From contig JNJK01000011.1 in NCBI GenBank assembly GCA_000701625.1, positions 1-64,000 on the forward strand: a stretch of 64,000 nucleotides of DNA, written 5' to 3'. This document shows, in pieces, positions 52,754 through 62,685 of this stretch. Position 1 is the first letter of the stretch. Each line of letters starts with the position of its first letter. The DNA is from Lachnospiraceae bacterium MC2017. Lineage in GTDB: Bacteria > Bacillota > Clostridia > Lachnospirales > Lachnospiraceae. A program made the translations under genes and the position numbers. The notes beneath the pieces were generated by a model. That model made no database searches. It saw only the letters and a program-made list of their open reading frames with translations, and was not told the origin of the DNA.

Positions 52754-54736
52754 TTATTTGAAGAACTGTATCTCTTCGTTCAACTGAACCGCGATATCCT
52801 TAAGGTGTGATGCAGATTCTGCAAGTGTTGTTACCGTAGCAGAAAGTTCTTCTACTGATGCGCCTGTTGTCTCTGTTGATGCTGCATTTTCCTCAGAAAT
52901 AGCAGACAGCGATGTCATTGCACTTGATACAACCGCATTTGAAGAAACGCAGGTATCTGCTTCTCCGGAGATTTTTGCTACACTTGTAACAGTCTCCTCA
53001 ATGTCTCCGAGCATTCCTCTTACTGAATCAAGAGTCTCGCCAAGAGCTTTCTGCTGCTCAACATTTCCATTCATAACCTGAGCCGCTGCCTTAACAGCCT
53101 TATCCGCCTCAGATAAAAGTTCATCCATTTCCTTACGGATTTCTGATGCAAGGCTTTCTGAATCATCAGCAAGCTTTCTGATTTCTTCTGCAACTACTGC
53201 GAAACCGCGTCCTGCATCACCTGCACGGGCAGCTTCAATAGATGCATTGAGAGAAAGAAGGTTTGTCTGCGCTGCGATTCCGGAAATTCCCTCTACCCGC
53301 TCATTAATGTTTGCTACCGCATTCTGTGTGGAAGCGATCTTTGTTGAGATCTCTTCGATCTTCTTTGTCATCTCACTGCTTGCTGCCTGCAAAGCTGCAA
53401 GTGAAGTTCCTGATGCCTCTGACGCATTTTTCATGCGGTCAGCAAGGTCTGTCATTTCTGTGGTTGATGACTTAACGCTTTCTACTGCATCCGTTATCGT
53501 ATTTGTACTTTCTGCTGCAGACTGAATATCTTCTGCCTGCTGGATCGCGCCGCCTGCTATCTGCTGGATCGCATTCGCAACTGTATCTGTCGTAGCCGCG
53601 ATCTGTCCGGCCATATCTGATAATTCCTCAGAAGACTCACTTACTGTACCGGACGTTGCCTTAATGTGACCAACAATATCTGATAGCTTATCAATAACTG
53701 TATTTGTATTATTTACTATCTGACCAAACTCATCGGTACGCTTTGTAAATTTATCAATCTTATGGAATTCACCATTTGCAAGAGCAGATAAAGATGAATC
53801 AACAGCTATGATTGGCTTCACAAAGCCGGCCGCCAGGAAATATGAAAATATACCGCCAAGGACGAGAAGGATGATTCCAAGAATCGTGATCGTCAATGAT
53901 GATAATCTCGCCATTGCCACTACCTGATCATAAGGTGTAGCGATAGCTACTGTCGCTCCTGTGATCGGTTCCTTTGCATATGCTACATAAGTGTGGCCAA
54001 CAGCATGACTTTCATATACACCCGATTCCGCATCAGATGTCATATACGGTGATTTACTGAAATCTACCGGTTCGTCATCACCTGAAATCTCATACTGTGA
54101 ATGGGCAGCAAGAATACCGTTTTTATCAACAAGAAATGACTCGCTTCCATCTTCCGCAAGAATCGCATGGATCTGATTCATGTCATAGCTTCTGTGAAGT
54201 ACTCCGATCACTGTCTGTGTTCCGGGCTTATATACAGGAACTGCGATACTCATGCTTCTTTTCTTGGTAGAATTACTTACGATCACAGGAGAAACCGTAA
54301 CCTTACCCTGTGATGCACCGATCCAGTATTCACGCTTACTGATATCAACACATTCCTTGTCATCACTTCGAAGCACCATCATTCCTTCCATATTTGAAAG
54401 AACAACCTGATTTCCATCATTGAAATCAGTATTGAGTGCCTGCATCTGACGCTTCGCCTTATCTGCTGAACCACCAGTTGTCAGAAAGTCTACAACACTG
54501 TCAGAAGCCGCTAAAGTTGCTAAAGCAGATTCTGTCTTGGAATATAGATTATGTATCGTTGCCTGCAAATACCAAGCCTGCCACTGGAGGCTTTCTTTCG
54601 CCGATTCTCTCGCTTTCTTTGTAGAAGAATTATAATTAATTGTTATAGCTATCAGCAGCGGTACAGCTGCTACTGCAACCATAGCGATTATCAGCTTTAC
54701 CTTAATACTTGATAAAAATGATGCTTTTATCTTCAT
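52754..54736 (-). CDS. Methyl-accepting chemotaxis protein, paralogue 1
   Basis: 660 residues. TM1 near 12-32, a dCache-like sensor (~35-280), TM2 ([20 protein letters not shown]), HAMP, and the signalling domain with [31 protein letters not shown]. It is highly similar over its full length to the gene at 54931-56937, including matching sensor motifs ([17 protein letters not shown] against [17 protein letters not shown]), so the two arose by duplication. Both end FFK with no CheR-tether. GGAGGAAG precedes ATG. Confidence 0.93.
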   Translation of the reverse strand: MKIKASFLSSIKVKLIIAMVAVAAVPLLIAITINYNSSTKKARESAKESLQWQAWYLQATIHNLYSKTESALATLAASDSVVDFLTTGGSADKAKRQMQALNTDFNDGNQVVLSNMEGMMVLRSDDKECVDISKREYWIGASQGKVTVSPVIVSNSTKKRSMSIAVPVYKPGTQTVIGVLHRSYDMNQIHAILAEDGSESFLVDKNGILAAHSQYEISGDDEPVDFSKSPYMTSDAESGVYESHAVGHTYVAYAKEPITGATVAIATPYDQVVAMARLSSLTITILGIILLVLGGIFSYFLAAGFVKPIIAVDSSLSALANGEFHKIDKFTKRTDEFGQIVNNTNTVIDKLSDIVGHIKATSGTVSESSEELSDMAGQIAATTDTVANAIQQIAGGAIQQAEDIQSAAESTNTITDAVESVKSSTTEMTDLADRMKNASEASGTSLAALQAASSEMTKKIEEISTKIASTQNAVANINERVEGISGIAAQTNLLSLNASIEAARAGDAGRGFAVVAEEIRKLADDSESLASEIRKEMDELLSEADKAVKAAAQVMNGNVEQQKALGETLDSVRGMLGDIEETVTSVAKISGEADTCVSSNAVVSSAMTSLSAISEENAASTETTGASVEELSATVTTLAESASHLKDIAVQLNEEIQFFK

Positions 54737-54875
54737 GACTTCCTCCGTAAAAACACCTTGTTATACTGAACATAAAATAAACACATTTCTTACACGAATC
54801 GGAATTATATCACCACAATATAATGATGTGGTGTCTTTAATCAAATACAGCATGTAGTGCTTTTAAAAACATACA

Positions 54876-54919
54876 AAACGCTCTTTACAACGTTTTATCC
54901 TACCTTGTAAAGAGCGTTT
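54876..54919 (-). terminator. Terminator after chemoreceptor paralogue 2
   Basis: AAACGCTCTTTACAA and TTGTAAAGAGCGTTT form a perfect 15-bp stem with a 14-base loop and a T-rich 3' side, just past the stop at 54931. Confidence 0.88.
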
Positions 54920-54930
54920 CTCATATCAGT

Positions 54931-56937
54931 TTACTTAAAGAACATTATTTCATCATTAAGCTGCTCTGCTATTTCCTTTAGATGCGCTGCAGATCCTGCC
55001 AGAGTAGTAACTGTTGCAGACAATTCTTCAACAGATGCACCTGTCGTCTCTGTCGATGCTGCATTTTCTTCCGATATAGCAGAAAGTGATGACATGGCAT
55101 TTGACACTTCGGAATTTGCAGAAACACAGGTCTCTGCTTCTTCCGAAATCTTAGCTACACTAATAACAGTTTCCTCAATATCGCCGATCATTCCCTCTAC
55201 TGAACTAAGCGTCTCACCAAGAGCTTTCTGCTGCTCTATATTTCCACTCTTAACCTGGCTTGCCGCATCTACTGCATGATCTGCTTCTGTCAGAAGTTCG
55301 TCCATCAGCTTTCTGATCTCAGATGCAAGGCTTTCCGAATCGTCAGCAAGCTGCCTGATCTCCTCTGCAACAACCGCAAATCCCCGTCCGGCTTCTCCTG
55401 CGCGTGCAGCTTCTATTGAAGCATTCAGGGACAACAGATTGGTCTGAGCGGCTATTCCGGATATTCCTTCTACTCTTTCATTGATATTTGTTACTGCATT
55501 CTGCGTAGAAGAAATCTTTGTCGAGATCAGCTCTATCTTATTTGTCATCTCACTGCTTGCAGTCTGAAGCGCTTCAAGCGATGCGCTGGAATTCTTTGAT
55601 GCGATCTTCATGCGTTCCGCAAGAGAGGTCATTCCCTTTGTCGACTCCTGAACACCTTCAACAGCTTCAGTGATCATACTCGTATTGGAAGCAGCCGACT
55701 GAATATCATCAGCCTGTTGTACTGCTCCTCCTGCAATATGCTGCACAGCAGTTGCCACAGTTTCTGTCGTAGCTGCGATCTGCGATGCCATATCAGAAAG
55801 TTCCTCTGATGATTCATGCACTGTTGCAGAAGTCTCCTTAATGTGCCCTACTATCGAAGATAGTTTATCAATAACGTCATTTGTATTATTTACTATCTGG
55901 CCAAACTCATCATTTCGATTTGTAAATTTATCGATCTTGCTAAATCTTCCGTTTGCAAGCTCTGCTAATGATCCATCAACTGCAAGGATCGGCTTTACAA
56001 AGCCTACCGCAAGTAAATATGAGAATACACCGCCAATGAACAGCAAAATCATTCCGAGTACAGTTATTGTGAGCGCTGAAAGCCTCGCCGAGGCAACAAC
56101 AGAATCATAGGATTTTGCAGACGCAATGGTAAAACCTGTGAGCGGTTCTTTTACATAAGCAACATATGTATGACCAACTGCAAAGCTTTCATACACATCA
56201 TTATCTTTACCTGAGGTCATGTACGGAGACTTGCTAAAATCAACCGGTTCATCTGTAGCTGCGATCTCATACTGTGAATGTGCCGCCATAATTCCTTGTT
56301 TATCGACACAGAAATTTTCTCCACCGTCCTCTGCAAGGATCTGATGGATCTGATTCAGATCGTAGTTTCTATGCAGTACACCTATAACTGTTTTTGTCCC
56401 TGGTTCAAATACCGGAACTGCATAACACACACTTCTGACATTTGTTGATGCACTTACCATAACATCCGAACAGGTAGGGGTTCCTTTAGATGCTCCGATC
56501 CAATAATCTCTTTCATGGATATCGACAAGTTTGCTTTCATCACTCCTAAGTACCATCATTCCTTCAGTATTGGATAGAGTGATCGTATTACCGTCACCAA
56601 ATGCATCATTTACGGTCTGCATCTGTCGCTTCGCATCATCCTCCGCTTTTCCATCGTGCAGAAATTCAATGACGCTCTTTGATGCTGCCAAGGTCTCAAG
56701 AGCGGTCTTTGTCCTCGAAAAGAGGTTATTTACAGCAGCTTGAATATACCAGGCCTGCCAGTCCAGATTGTCTTTTTCCGTGATCGTTGACTTATTTGCC
56801 GAAGAAATAAAGTTTATGGTCGTCGCCGCTATCAGCGGAACTGCTGCGACCGCAACCATCGCAATTATTAGTTTTACTTTAATACTTAAAAATTTTGATG
56901 TGTTTTTCTTCATGAATACCTCCATAAAATATTTCAC
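54931..56937 (-). CDS. Methyl-accepting chemotaxis protein, paralogue 2
   Basis: 668 residues with the same domain order as the neighbouring paralogue: TM, dCache-like sensor, TM, HAMP, MCP signalling domain ([20 protein letters not shown]). The true start may be M8 or M9 (MKKNTSKFL) since TATGGAGGT lies close to that ATG. Signalling halves are nearly the same as in paralogue 1; sensor halves differ more, suggesting diverged ligand choice. Its terminator follows at 54876. The ~200-bp upstream gap holds a short inverted repeat (GTAAACG/CGTTTAC, 56987-57015) but no clear promoter. Confidence 0.93.
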   Translation of the reverse strand: MKYFMEVFMKKNTSKFLSIKVKLIIAMVAVAAVPLIAATTINFISSANKSTITEKDNLDWQAWYIQAAVNNLFSRTKTALETLAASKSVIEFLHDGKAEDDAKRQMQTVNDAFGDGNTITLSNTEGMMVLRSDESKLVDIHERDYWIGASKGTPTCSDVMVSASTNVRSVCYAVPVFEPGTKTVIGVLHRNYDLNQIHQILAEDGGENFCVDKQGIMAAHSQYEIAATDEPVDFSKSPYMTSGKDNDVYESFAVGHTYVAYVKEPLTGFTIASAKSYDSVVASARLSALTITVLGMILLFIGGVFSYLLAVGFVKPILAVDGSLAELANGRFSKIDKFTNRNDEFGQIVNNTNDVIDKLSSIVGHIKETSATVHESSEELSDMASQIAATTETVATAVQHIAGGAVQQADDIQSAASNTSMITEAVEGVQESTKGMTSLAERMKIASKNSSASLEALQTASSEMTNKIELISTKISSTQNAVTNINERVEGISGIAAQTNLLSLNASIEAARAGEAGRGFAVVAEEIRQLADDSESLASEIRKLMDELLTEADHAVDAASQVKSGNIEQQKALGETLSSVEGMIGDIEETVISVAKISEEAETCVSANSEVSNAMSSLSAISEENAASTETTGASVEELSATVTTLAGSAAHLKEIAEQLNDEIMFFK

Positions 56938-57142
56938 TCGCCTTCGCCGATGGGTAAAATCTAATGCCTTTTCAATGTTCTTGATCGTAAACGCTGCTGT
57001 AAAAGCGTCGTTTACATCCGGACTTTATCATAAAATCCCACTATCTTTTTTATCGTCATATTACGCCTGTTCTTATAACTATATATACGAACTTCATTGC
57101 ATTTTATGGTGTATTTTTGAATAAACCTATAAATTAATAAAA

Positions 57143-57182
57143 GCCATTGTCTGCAGAATGATCCAATCACTCCGACAATGGC
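57143..57182 (-). terminator. Terminator after ygiQ
   Basis: GCCATTGTC and GACAATGGC form a 9-bp stem 16 bp past the YgiQ stop, with TTTTATTAATTT on the minus-strand 3' side. Confidence 0.8.
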
Positions 57183-57197
57183 TTCTCATAATTTGTT

Positions 57198-59039
57198 CTA
57201 TTTATTATTTTTTCTGGCAGGCTTTCCTTTTTTCCAAAAAGGCTTCTTCGGCGGTATCAGATACTTTGGACCGTTTCCGATAAGATCCACCCGGTTTTCC
57301 TGAATCAGAGCTTCCTTTACAAGTTCATAGTTCTTAGGATCCTTGTACTGAAGAAGAGCTCTCTGCTTCGCCTTTTCGTGTGGATTTCTTTCTACATATA
57401 CTTTATTCATGGTAAGTGGATCAATACCTGAGTAGTACATGCATGTAGAAACCGTTCCGGGTGTAGGATAGAAATCCTGAACCTGCTCAGGATTCAGATG
57501 GTGATCGTGCAGATATACTGCAAGATCGATCGCCTCTTTCATTGTGCTTCCCGGATGCGATGACATAAGATACGGAACAACATACTGTTCTTTTCCTATC
57601 TTTTTATTTACCTTTTCAAATTCTTTTACAAAGGCATTGTAAACTGAAGCGGATGGTTTTCCCATTTCTTTTAGAACCACGTCCGAAACATGTTCCGGGG
57701 CAACTCTTAACTGTCCGCTTACGTGATGCTTACAGAGTTCATAGAGAAACTCTTTGTTTTTATCTGCCATGAGATAATCAAATCTAAAACCTGAACGGAC
57801 AAATACTTTCTTTACTCCCGGAAGTTCCCGGAGTTTCTTTAAGAGTTTTAAGTAATCACTGTGATCTACCACCAGGTTTGGACAAGGCTTCGGAAAAAGA
57901 CACTGTCTGTTTACACACGCCCCCTTTGATAGCTGCTTATCACATGCCGGACGCCTGAATTCTGCCGTAGGCCCACCCACATCATGGATATAACCCTTAA
58001 AATCAGCATCTTCTATCATGAGTTTTGCTTCATCCACGATAGATTTATGACTTCGGACCTGAACGATACGCCCCTCATGAAATGTCAGGGCACAGAAATT
58101 GCAGCCGCCGTAGCAGCCTCTGTTTGATGTCAGACTGAATTTTATTTCTTTGATGGCAGGTATGCCACCTGCTTCATCATAAGAGGGATGGGCAGTCCTC
58201 ATATACGGAAGCGCATATACATCATCCATTTCTAACATGGAAAGCGGTTTCGCAGGCGGATTTTGGACTACAAACATCGCTCCTGCATATGCTTCATAAA
58301 TTCGTTTCGATGCAAACGGATCCGTATTCTGATACTGAATATGAACACTCTCTGCAAAACTATGCTTGTCTCTCAGAATTTCTTCATAATCAGGAAGTCT
58401 GATGGCATCGTAAATATCCTCTTCTTTTCTGGTCTTATATACAGTACCGTCGATCCATGTAACATCACGTACATCCATACCGGACGCTAGCGCGTCAGCG
58501 ATATCCACGATACTTCTCTCTCCCATTCCATAAGAGATGATATCCGCACCCGATTCCAGCAAAATAGAACGGCGCAAATTATCAGACCAATAATCATAGT
58601 GCGCCATTCTTCTCAGACTTGCTTCTATTCCGCCAATTATTATCGGTGTCTTTTTAAATGTCCTGCGTATCAGATTGCAGTACACAATGACCGCTCTGTC
58701 AGGACGTTTTCCCATTTCTCCGCCGGGACTATAGTAATCATAATGTCTGCGTTTTTTTGCTACGGTATAGTGATTCACCATGGAATCCATATTTCCGCTG
58801 CTTACAAGGAAGCCAAGCCTCGGCTCACCAAATTGCGCTACGCTCTCCGGATCGTTCCAGTCCGGCTGACAGCACATTACCACGCTGTATCCTCTCGATA
58901 CCAGCACACGTGAAATGATGGCGCTGCCAAAGCTTGGATGATCTACATAAGCATCCCCGACCACATATACAAAATCAGGCTGAGTTATGCCCTGTTCTTC
59001 CATTTCCTGCCTGTTGACAGGTAAAAAACCTAATGCCAT
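57198..59039 (-). CDS. ygiQ: YgiQ-family radical SAM protein
   Basis: 613 residues from ATG at 59039, eight bases after the previous stop. LTSNRGCYGGCNFCALTFHE is the CxxxCxxC motif; the N-terminal domain (FLPVNRQEMEEQGITQPDFV; SSGNMDSMVNHYT) and the DVGGPTAEF and CPNLVVDHSDYLKLLKKLRE segments are typical of YgiQ. The C terminus is basic (KKPFWKKGKPARKNNK). The reaction is not established; the family is wide in bacteria. It forms a unit with the kinase-like and NUDIX genes. Confidence 0.92.
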   Translation of the reverse strand: MALGFLPVNRQEMEEQGITQPDFVYVVGDAYVDHPSFGSAIISRVLVSRGYSVVMCCQPDWNDPESVAQFGEPRLGFLVSSGNMDSMVNHYTVAKKRRHYDYYSPGGEMGKRPDRAVIVYCNLIRRTFKKTPIIIGGIEASLRRMAHYDYWSDNLRRSILLESGADIISYGMGERSIVDIADALASGMDVRDVTWIDGTVYKTRKEEDIYDAIRLPDYEEILRDKHSFAESVHIQYQNTDPFASKRIYEAYAGAMFVVQNPPAKPLSMLEMDDVYALPYMRTAHPSYDEAGGIPAIKEIKFSLTSNRGCYGGCNFCALTFHEGRIVQVRSHKSIVDEAKLMIEDADFKGYIHDVGGPTAEFRRPACDKQLSKGACVNRQCLFPKPCPNLVVDHSDYLKLLKKLRELPGVKKVFVRSGFRFDYLMADKNKEFLYELCKHHVSGQLRVAPEHVSDVVLKEMGKPSASVYNAFVKEFEKVNKKIGKEQYVVPYLMSSHPGSTMKEAIDLAVYLHDHHLNPEQVQDFYPTPGTVSTCMYYSGIDPLTMNKVYVERNPHEKAKQRALLQYKDPKNYELVKEALIQENRVDLIGNGPKYLIPPKKPFWKKGKPARKNNK

Positions 59040-59047
59040 AAAAATAA

Positions 59048-59653
59048 TTACTCCGATATACTCCTGATGGCATCCGCAAGAATATCCACACACTTCTCAT
59101 AACCGAGCGCACCGGTATTCAGGCTGATGTCACAATCATGATAATCGCCAAAAGGATGGCCTGTATATGTCTTGTAATAATAAGCTCTGCGGTCATCTCT
59201 CTTTGCGAGATATTTTTTCAGATCCATATTACCATTTTCGGCAATTTCCGCTGCTCTCTTAAGACGGTGTTCGAGATCCGAATATAAGAATATGCGGAAT
59301 ACCGGAACTCCTGCCTCCTTTAGTATCACATTGGAACAACGACCGATAATGATGCATGGTTCATTTGATAATTCCATGATGACTTTTTTCTGTGCTTTAT
59401 ATATTCCGTCCGAAGCGCTTTCATAAGTCACCGGATTCAATAGATTTGTCACAAATCTTTCTGCTCTATTTACCTGCTCTCCGTCTTTTCTGATATCTTC
59501 CTCGGAGTATCCTGATGCCTCAGATGTCTTTTTTACAAAATCTCTGTCATAAAAAGGGATTCCCAGCTTTTCCTCAAGGCCTCTGGCAATGGAACGTCCA
59601 CCGGCGCAGTATTCTCTGGAAATAGTGATTATAGGATATTTTTTTTCGCTCAT
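59048..59653 (-). CDS. Cytidylate-kinase-like protein
   Basis: 201 residues. PIITISREYCAGGRSIARGL, then EKLGIPFYDRDFV, is the P-loop and start of the cytidylate_kin_2 (AAA-type) family; CIIIGRCSNVIL and LAKRDDRRAYYYKTYTG are further family motifs. True CMP kinases are a different subgroup, so the substrate is uncertain. Eight bases separate its stop from ygiQ. The TGA/TAA and starts are arranged for translational coupling. Confidence 0.85.
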   Translation of the reverse strand: MSEKKYPIITISREYCAGGRSIARGLEEKLGIPFYDRDFVKKTSEASGYSEEDIRKDGEQVNRAERFVTNLLNPVTYESASDGIYKAQKKVIMELSNEPCIIIGRCSNVILKEAGVPVFRIFLYSDLEHRLKRAAEIAENGNMDLKKYLAKRDDRRAYYYKTYTGHPFGDYHDCDISLNTGALGYEKCVDILADAIRSISE

Positions 59654-59658
59654 TTTAT

Positions 59659-60186
59659 TTATATACTCCTCTGTTCATTTCGTTCCGCATCAAGTGCCTG
59701 TCTGATCCTCTTATCATGAAGAAACATGCCTTCTGCTCCGAGCTTTTCGATTTCTTCTTCAGATGCCAGGCGAAATCCTATCGCTTCTTCTTTTTGGAGC
59801 TTTACATCATCCTCAGTAAAGTCCAGTCTGAAGTGATAGATATCTGCAAAATAATTATCGCCACACTCTGCATCATCATTTCTATATGAATATACAGGCG
59901 ACGGCTCACAGCCTGACACGTCGATCCCAACTTCTTCCATTGTCTCTCTGCAGATCGCACGGAACGAATCTTCTCCTGCCTGTGCTCCGCCTCCCGGTAT
60001 TTCCCAGGCTCCGGCTGCCCACTTTTTATCGAGCGAACGCTGAGTGATCAAAAATTTGTGCTCATTATTCTCAATAAGAGCTAATGCATAAAGCATATAC
60101 TGATCAGGATTTAATTTTGCTTTTCTCGGCAAACGCAATCCTGTTGCGTTTCTGTTCATGTCATAAATGTCGATCTCTTCTGCCAT
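59659..60186 (-). CDS. NUDIX hydrolase
   Basis: 175 residues from ATG at 60186, chosen for GAGGAG six bases upstream. The Nudix box is GGGAQAGEDSFRAICRETME EVGID (GX5EX7REUXEEXGU). VMAEEIDIYDMNRNATGLRL at the start resembles the isopentenyl-diphosphate isomerase-like or dGTP/NADH-type Nudix proteins with a DxxDxN opening. Substrate unknown. Followed at 5 bp by the kinase-like gene, forming the nudix-kinase-ygiQ run. Confidence 0.88.
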   Translation of the reverse strand: MAEEIDIYDMNRNATGLRLPRKAKLNPDQYMLYALALIENNEHKFLITQRSLDKKWAAGAWEIPGGGAQAGEDSFRAICRETMEEVGIDVSGCEPSPVYSYRNDDAECGDNYFADIYHFRLDFTEDDVKLQKEEAIGFRLASEEEIEKLGAEGMFLHDKRIRQALDAERNEQRSI

Positions 60187-60288
60187 AACCCGCTCCTCTA
60201 TATACACATGTTTTATGAAGTTTTACTTTTGAACCTGTCATCACACTCGTACTATTTTATTATATAGAACGGTCAGACACAAGAAAAA

Positions 60289-60312
60289 ACGGTTCACGTT
60301 TCCGTGAACCGT
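60289..60312 (-). terminator. Terminator after the small membrane protein
   Basis: ACGGTTCACG and CGTGAACCGT form a perfect 10-bp stem with a 4-base loop, followed on the minus strand by TTTTTTCTTG. Confidence 0.92.
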
Positions 60313-60324
60313 CGCTTTTCACAT

Positions 60325-60453
60325 TTAATTTTCTGATCGGTCATCTGCTCCTACTGCAGCAGATACTCCTGCAACTACAGCAAAGATAATAAGCAGCGTC
60401 ACTAAAACCATAAATCCAAAAACACCTAATGCAATTACTACCCCAGTGCTCAT
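60325..60453 (-). CDS. 42-residue membrane protein
   Basis: ATG at 60453 is preceded by GGGAGG seven bases upstream, a strong ribosome site. Residues 1-34 (MSTGVVIALGVFGFMVLVTL and on to VAAVSAAVG-like small residues) form a single hydrophobic helix, and the tail ADDRSEN is charged. A strong terminator follows 12 bp after the stop, so this is a one-gene unit. Family not recognised; membrane toxins or small regulators are possible. Confidence 0.65.
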   Translation of the reverse strand: MSTGVVIALGVFGFMVLVTLLIIFAVVAGVSAAVGADDRSEN

Positions 60454-60581
60454 ATCATTTCCTCCCTGTTCTCTCTATTTCATTCTATCAAGCCCTAAGG
60501 CTTCCCTTCACCCTATTTTCAGTATACACTTTTCAGATCTCAAATTAAAGGGAATATATGGTACAAAAAAACATCCAATCC

Positions 60582-61745
60582 TTAGGTTTCCGTAAAGTCC
60601 GAATCTATGCCTATGCGCAGATCATAACCCGGATATTTTTCGTTCAGCTTCTTAACTATTTCCTGATAGAGTGTTCTTCTGTCTGGTGTATTGAAACTGA
60701 ATACCATATCAAATCGTATTTCTTTTCGTTCCTCGCTAATATAGAAGCCATGCATTCCAACGATATTTGGATCTGCCATTACTATACTTCTGATATTCTC
60801 TCTCACCTTTATTACATTCGAGTCTTTTGTATTTACTGAATAAACACCTACCGCTGTCAGGATCACATTGTGCTTTTCATATACCGCTGTGGTTATACGG
60901 CGTATCAGATCATCGAGCTCGTCTGCCGAATAGCTGTCAGGCACTTCTATATGGACCGATCCGTTAAATGTATCCGGTCCGTAGTTATTTAGTATCAGGT
61001 CATATGCTCCTGAAACATCAGGAAAACTTTTTACAGTTTTCTTTATAGCATTTGAAAGTTCCAGTCCTGCTCTTTCTCCGAGAAGTTCCGACAACGTATC
61101 CCGAAGCATTTCCACGCCCGATTTTATGATTATCAATGATATTACTACGCCAAGCCATGCTTCCAGCGAGATATTGAAAAATATAAAGATCACCGCCGCA
61201 ACAAGTGTCGATGCTGAGATCACTGAATCAAGCGTTGCGTCTTCTCCCGAGTTTATGAGTGAGTCAGAGTTAACTTTCTCTCCGATCTTTTTTACATATC
61301 GTCCGAGAATTATCTTTACAAGCACACCTACTGCTACGATCACAAGAGTTACTGCAGAATAATCAGCCGTTTCGGGTTCTATGATCTTTTTTACAGATTC
61401 TGTAAATGATGTCAGACCTGCATACAATACGATCACCGCTATGATCATCGCCGTAAGATACTCGATTCGTCCGTAACCAAACGGATGCTTTCTGTCCGGA
61501 TCTTTACCTGCAAGCTTTGTTCCGACTATCGTTATAAGCGACGACGCCGCATCCGAAATATTATTTACAGCATCGAGAACTATAGCTATGGAATGTGACA
61601 TTATTCCTACTGCTGCCTTAAATAAAGCAAGGAATACATTTGCCGCTATTCCTATGATACTTGTCCTGATAATGATCCTGTCACGGCTCATTTTCTGATC
61701 CGCGTCCTCTTCCATTCTCCTTTTTGCTTCCAGTAATGATGCCAT
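60582..61745 (-). CDS. Cation diffusion facilitator family transporter
   Basis: 387 residues with six membrane helices and a C-terminal cytoplasmic ferredoxin-like domain. HPFGYGRIEYLTAMIIAVIV and LDAVNNISDAASS are family signatures. Metal-site residues: NxxxD in the second helix (NNISD) and DxxxD in the fifth (EDATLD), the pattern I associate with the manganese-exporting CDF group rather than zinc (inference). It exchanges a divalent metal for protons. It follows the Sfp-like gene by 14 bp and has no RBS gap, so is probably co-transcribed with it. Confidence 0.9.
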   Translation of the reverse strand: MASLLEAKRRMEEDADQKMSRDRIIIRTSIIGIAANVFLALFKAAVGIMSHSIAIVLDAVNNISDAASSLITIVGTKLAGKDPDRKHPFGYGRIEYLTAMIIAVIVLYAGLTSFTESVKKIIEPETADYSAVTLVIVAVGVLVKIILGRYVKKIGEKVNSDSLINSGEDATLDSVISASTLVAAVIFIFFNISLEAWLGVVISLIIIKSGVEMLRDTLSELLGERAGLELSNAIKKTVKSFPDVSGAYDLILNNYGPDTFNGSVHIEVPDSYSADELDDLIRRITTAVYEKHNVILTAVGVYSVNTKDSNVIKVRENIRSIVMADPNIVGMHGFYISEERKEIRFDMVFSFNTPDRRTLYQEIVKKLNEKYPGYDLRIGIDSDFTET

Positions 61746-61759
61746 TTGTCTCCCTTTTC

Positions 61760-62470
61760 CTATTCTTCTGTTACGATAGTCACTACCCAGTGTGCTCCAT
61801 CTTTTTCAAATTCGACAGGATACATGCAAAGCTTATCATTGAAATGAAAGCACTGATCTGCTTCATGCGGAGGCTCTGAATAGTCAAAGGTTGTGCAAAC
61901 TTTCATTTCCTCGTCCGTATCCGGATTCTCAAGCTCCAGCACAAATCTGCCGTAAGGTGCCGCATCAAATTCCAATCCGTCCTTTAAGCCGCTTCCAAGC
62001 ATTTTTCCATAGGCTTCTTTTGCCGTCCACAAAAAGAAAAAAACCCGTGCCTGCATTCCCGGATCGTCAGTCAGTGAATTCAAAAGATCGTTTTCCGATT
62101 CACTAAAAAACCTGGCTGCCATTGCGTTATTGAATTCCGTTACGCGTTCAATATCAGCTCCTATACGTTTTTTCTCAGATTCTGCAAGCAGCACGCTCTG
62201 ATGCTTATGTGATAGAGAAAAATAGTAGGTTCCTGTTTTTATTTCAGGTTTTCCCTCTTCTCCGATCACCATGTCATCCCATGACAGACTGTGTCTGTTT
62301 AGTGAGTCCCAAAGCATCATTCCGGCAAGGATACTGACTCTTTTTCCCTCCTCAGATCTGATCCTGTCTGCTTTTTCCTTACGAAATTCAGGAAGAAAGC
62401 GATAGTTCTGCCGAAAAATCCTGTCTTTGTATTCTGATGTCAGATGTATCGTCCAGTAAATTTCACCCAT
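61760..62470 (-). CDS. 4'-phosphopantetheinyl transferase (Sfp-type)
   Basis: 236 residues. RIGADIERVTEF (about residue 96) and FFLWTAKEAYGKMLGSGL (about 145-162) are the two metal/CoA-binding motifs of the Sfp superfamily, GxDxE and WxxKEAxxK. It loads phosphopantetheine onto carrier proteins for fatty acid, polyketide or peptide synthesis. No carrier-protein gene is nearby. Upstream lies the divergent glycosyltransferase gene across a 215-bp gap. Confidence 0.9.
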   Translation of the reverse strand: MGEIYWTIHLTSEYKDRIFRQNYRFLPEFRKEKADRIRSEEGKRVSILAGMMLWDSLNRHSLSWDDMVIGEEGKPEIKTGTYYFSLSHKHQSVLLAESEKKRIGADIERVTEFNNAMAARFFSESENDLLNSLTDDPGMQARVFFFLWTAKEAYGKMLGSGLKDGLEFDAAPYGRFVLELENPDTDEEMKVCTTFDYSEPPHEADQCFHFNDKLCMYPVEFEKDGAHWVVTIVTEE

Positions 62471-62591
62471 ACGGTACTTCCCCTTTTCTTATACATCAAT
62501 AATTCCCTATTTTTATTCCCTCTAACCATTTTCATTCAATTATACTCCACAACTTTTTAATTTGTCTTATTGTATTCACATTTTTATGAAC

Positions 62592-62620
62592 TTGTTTCAT
62601 GCTCTGACCTCTGCTAAAAT
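62592..62620 (+). promoter_or_regulatory. Sigma-A-type promoter of the WecG/TagA-like gene
   Basis: TTGTTT (62592-62597), 17 bp, TAAAAT (62615-62620), 65 bp before the ATG. Confidence 0.6.
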
Positions 62621-62685
62621 AAACAGTTAGGATTTAAGATATTTGACCCTGATACCACAAAATACAATAGACAGGACAATTTATA

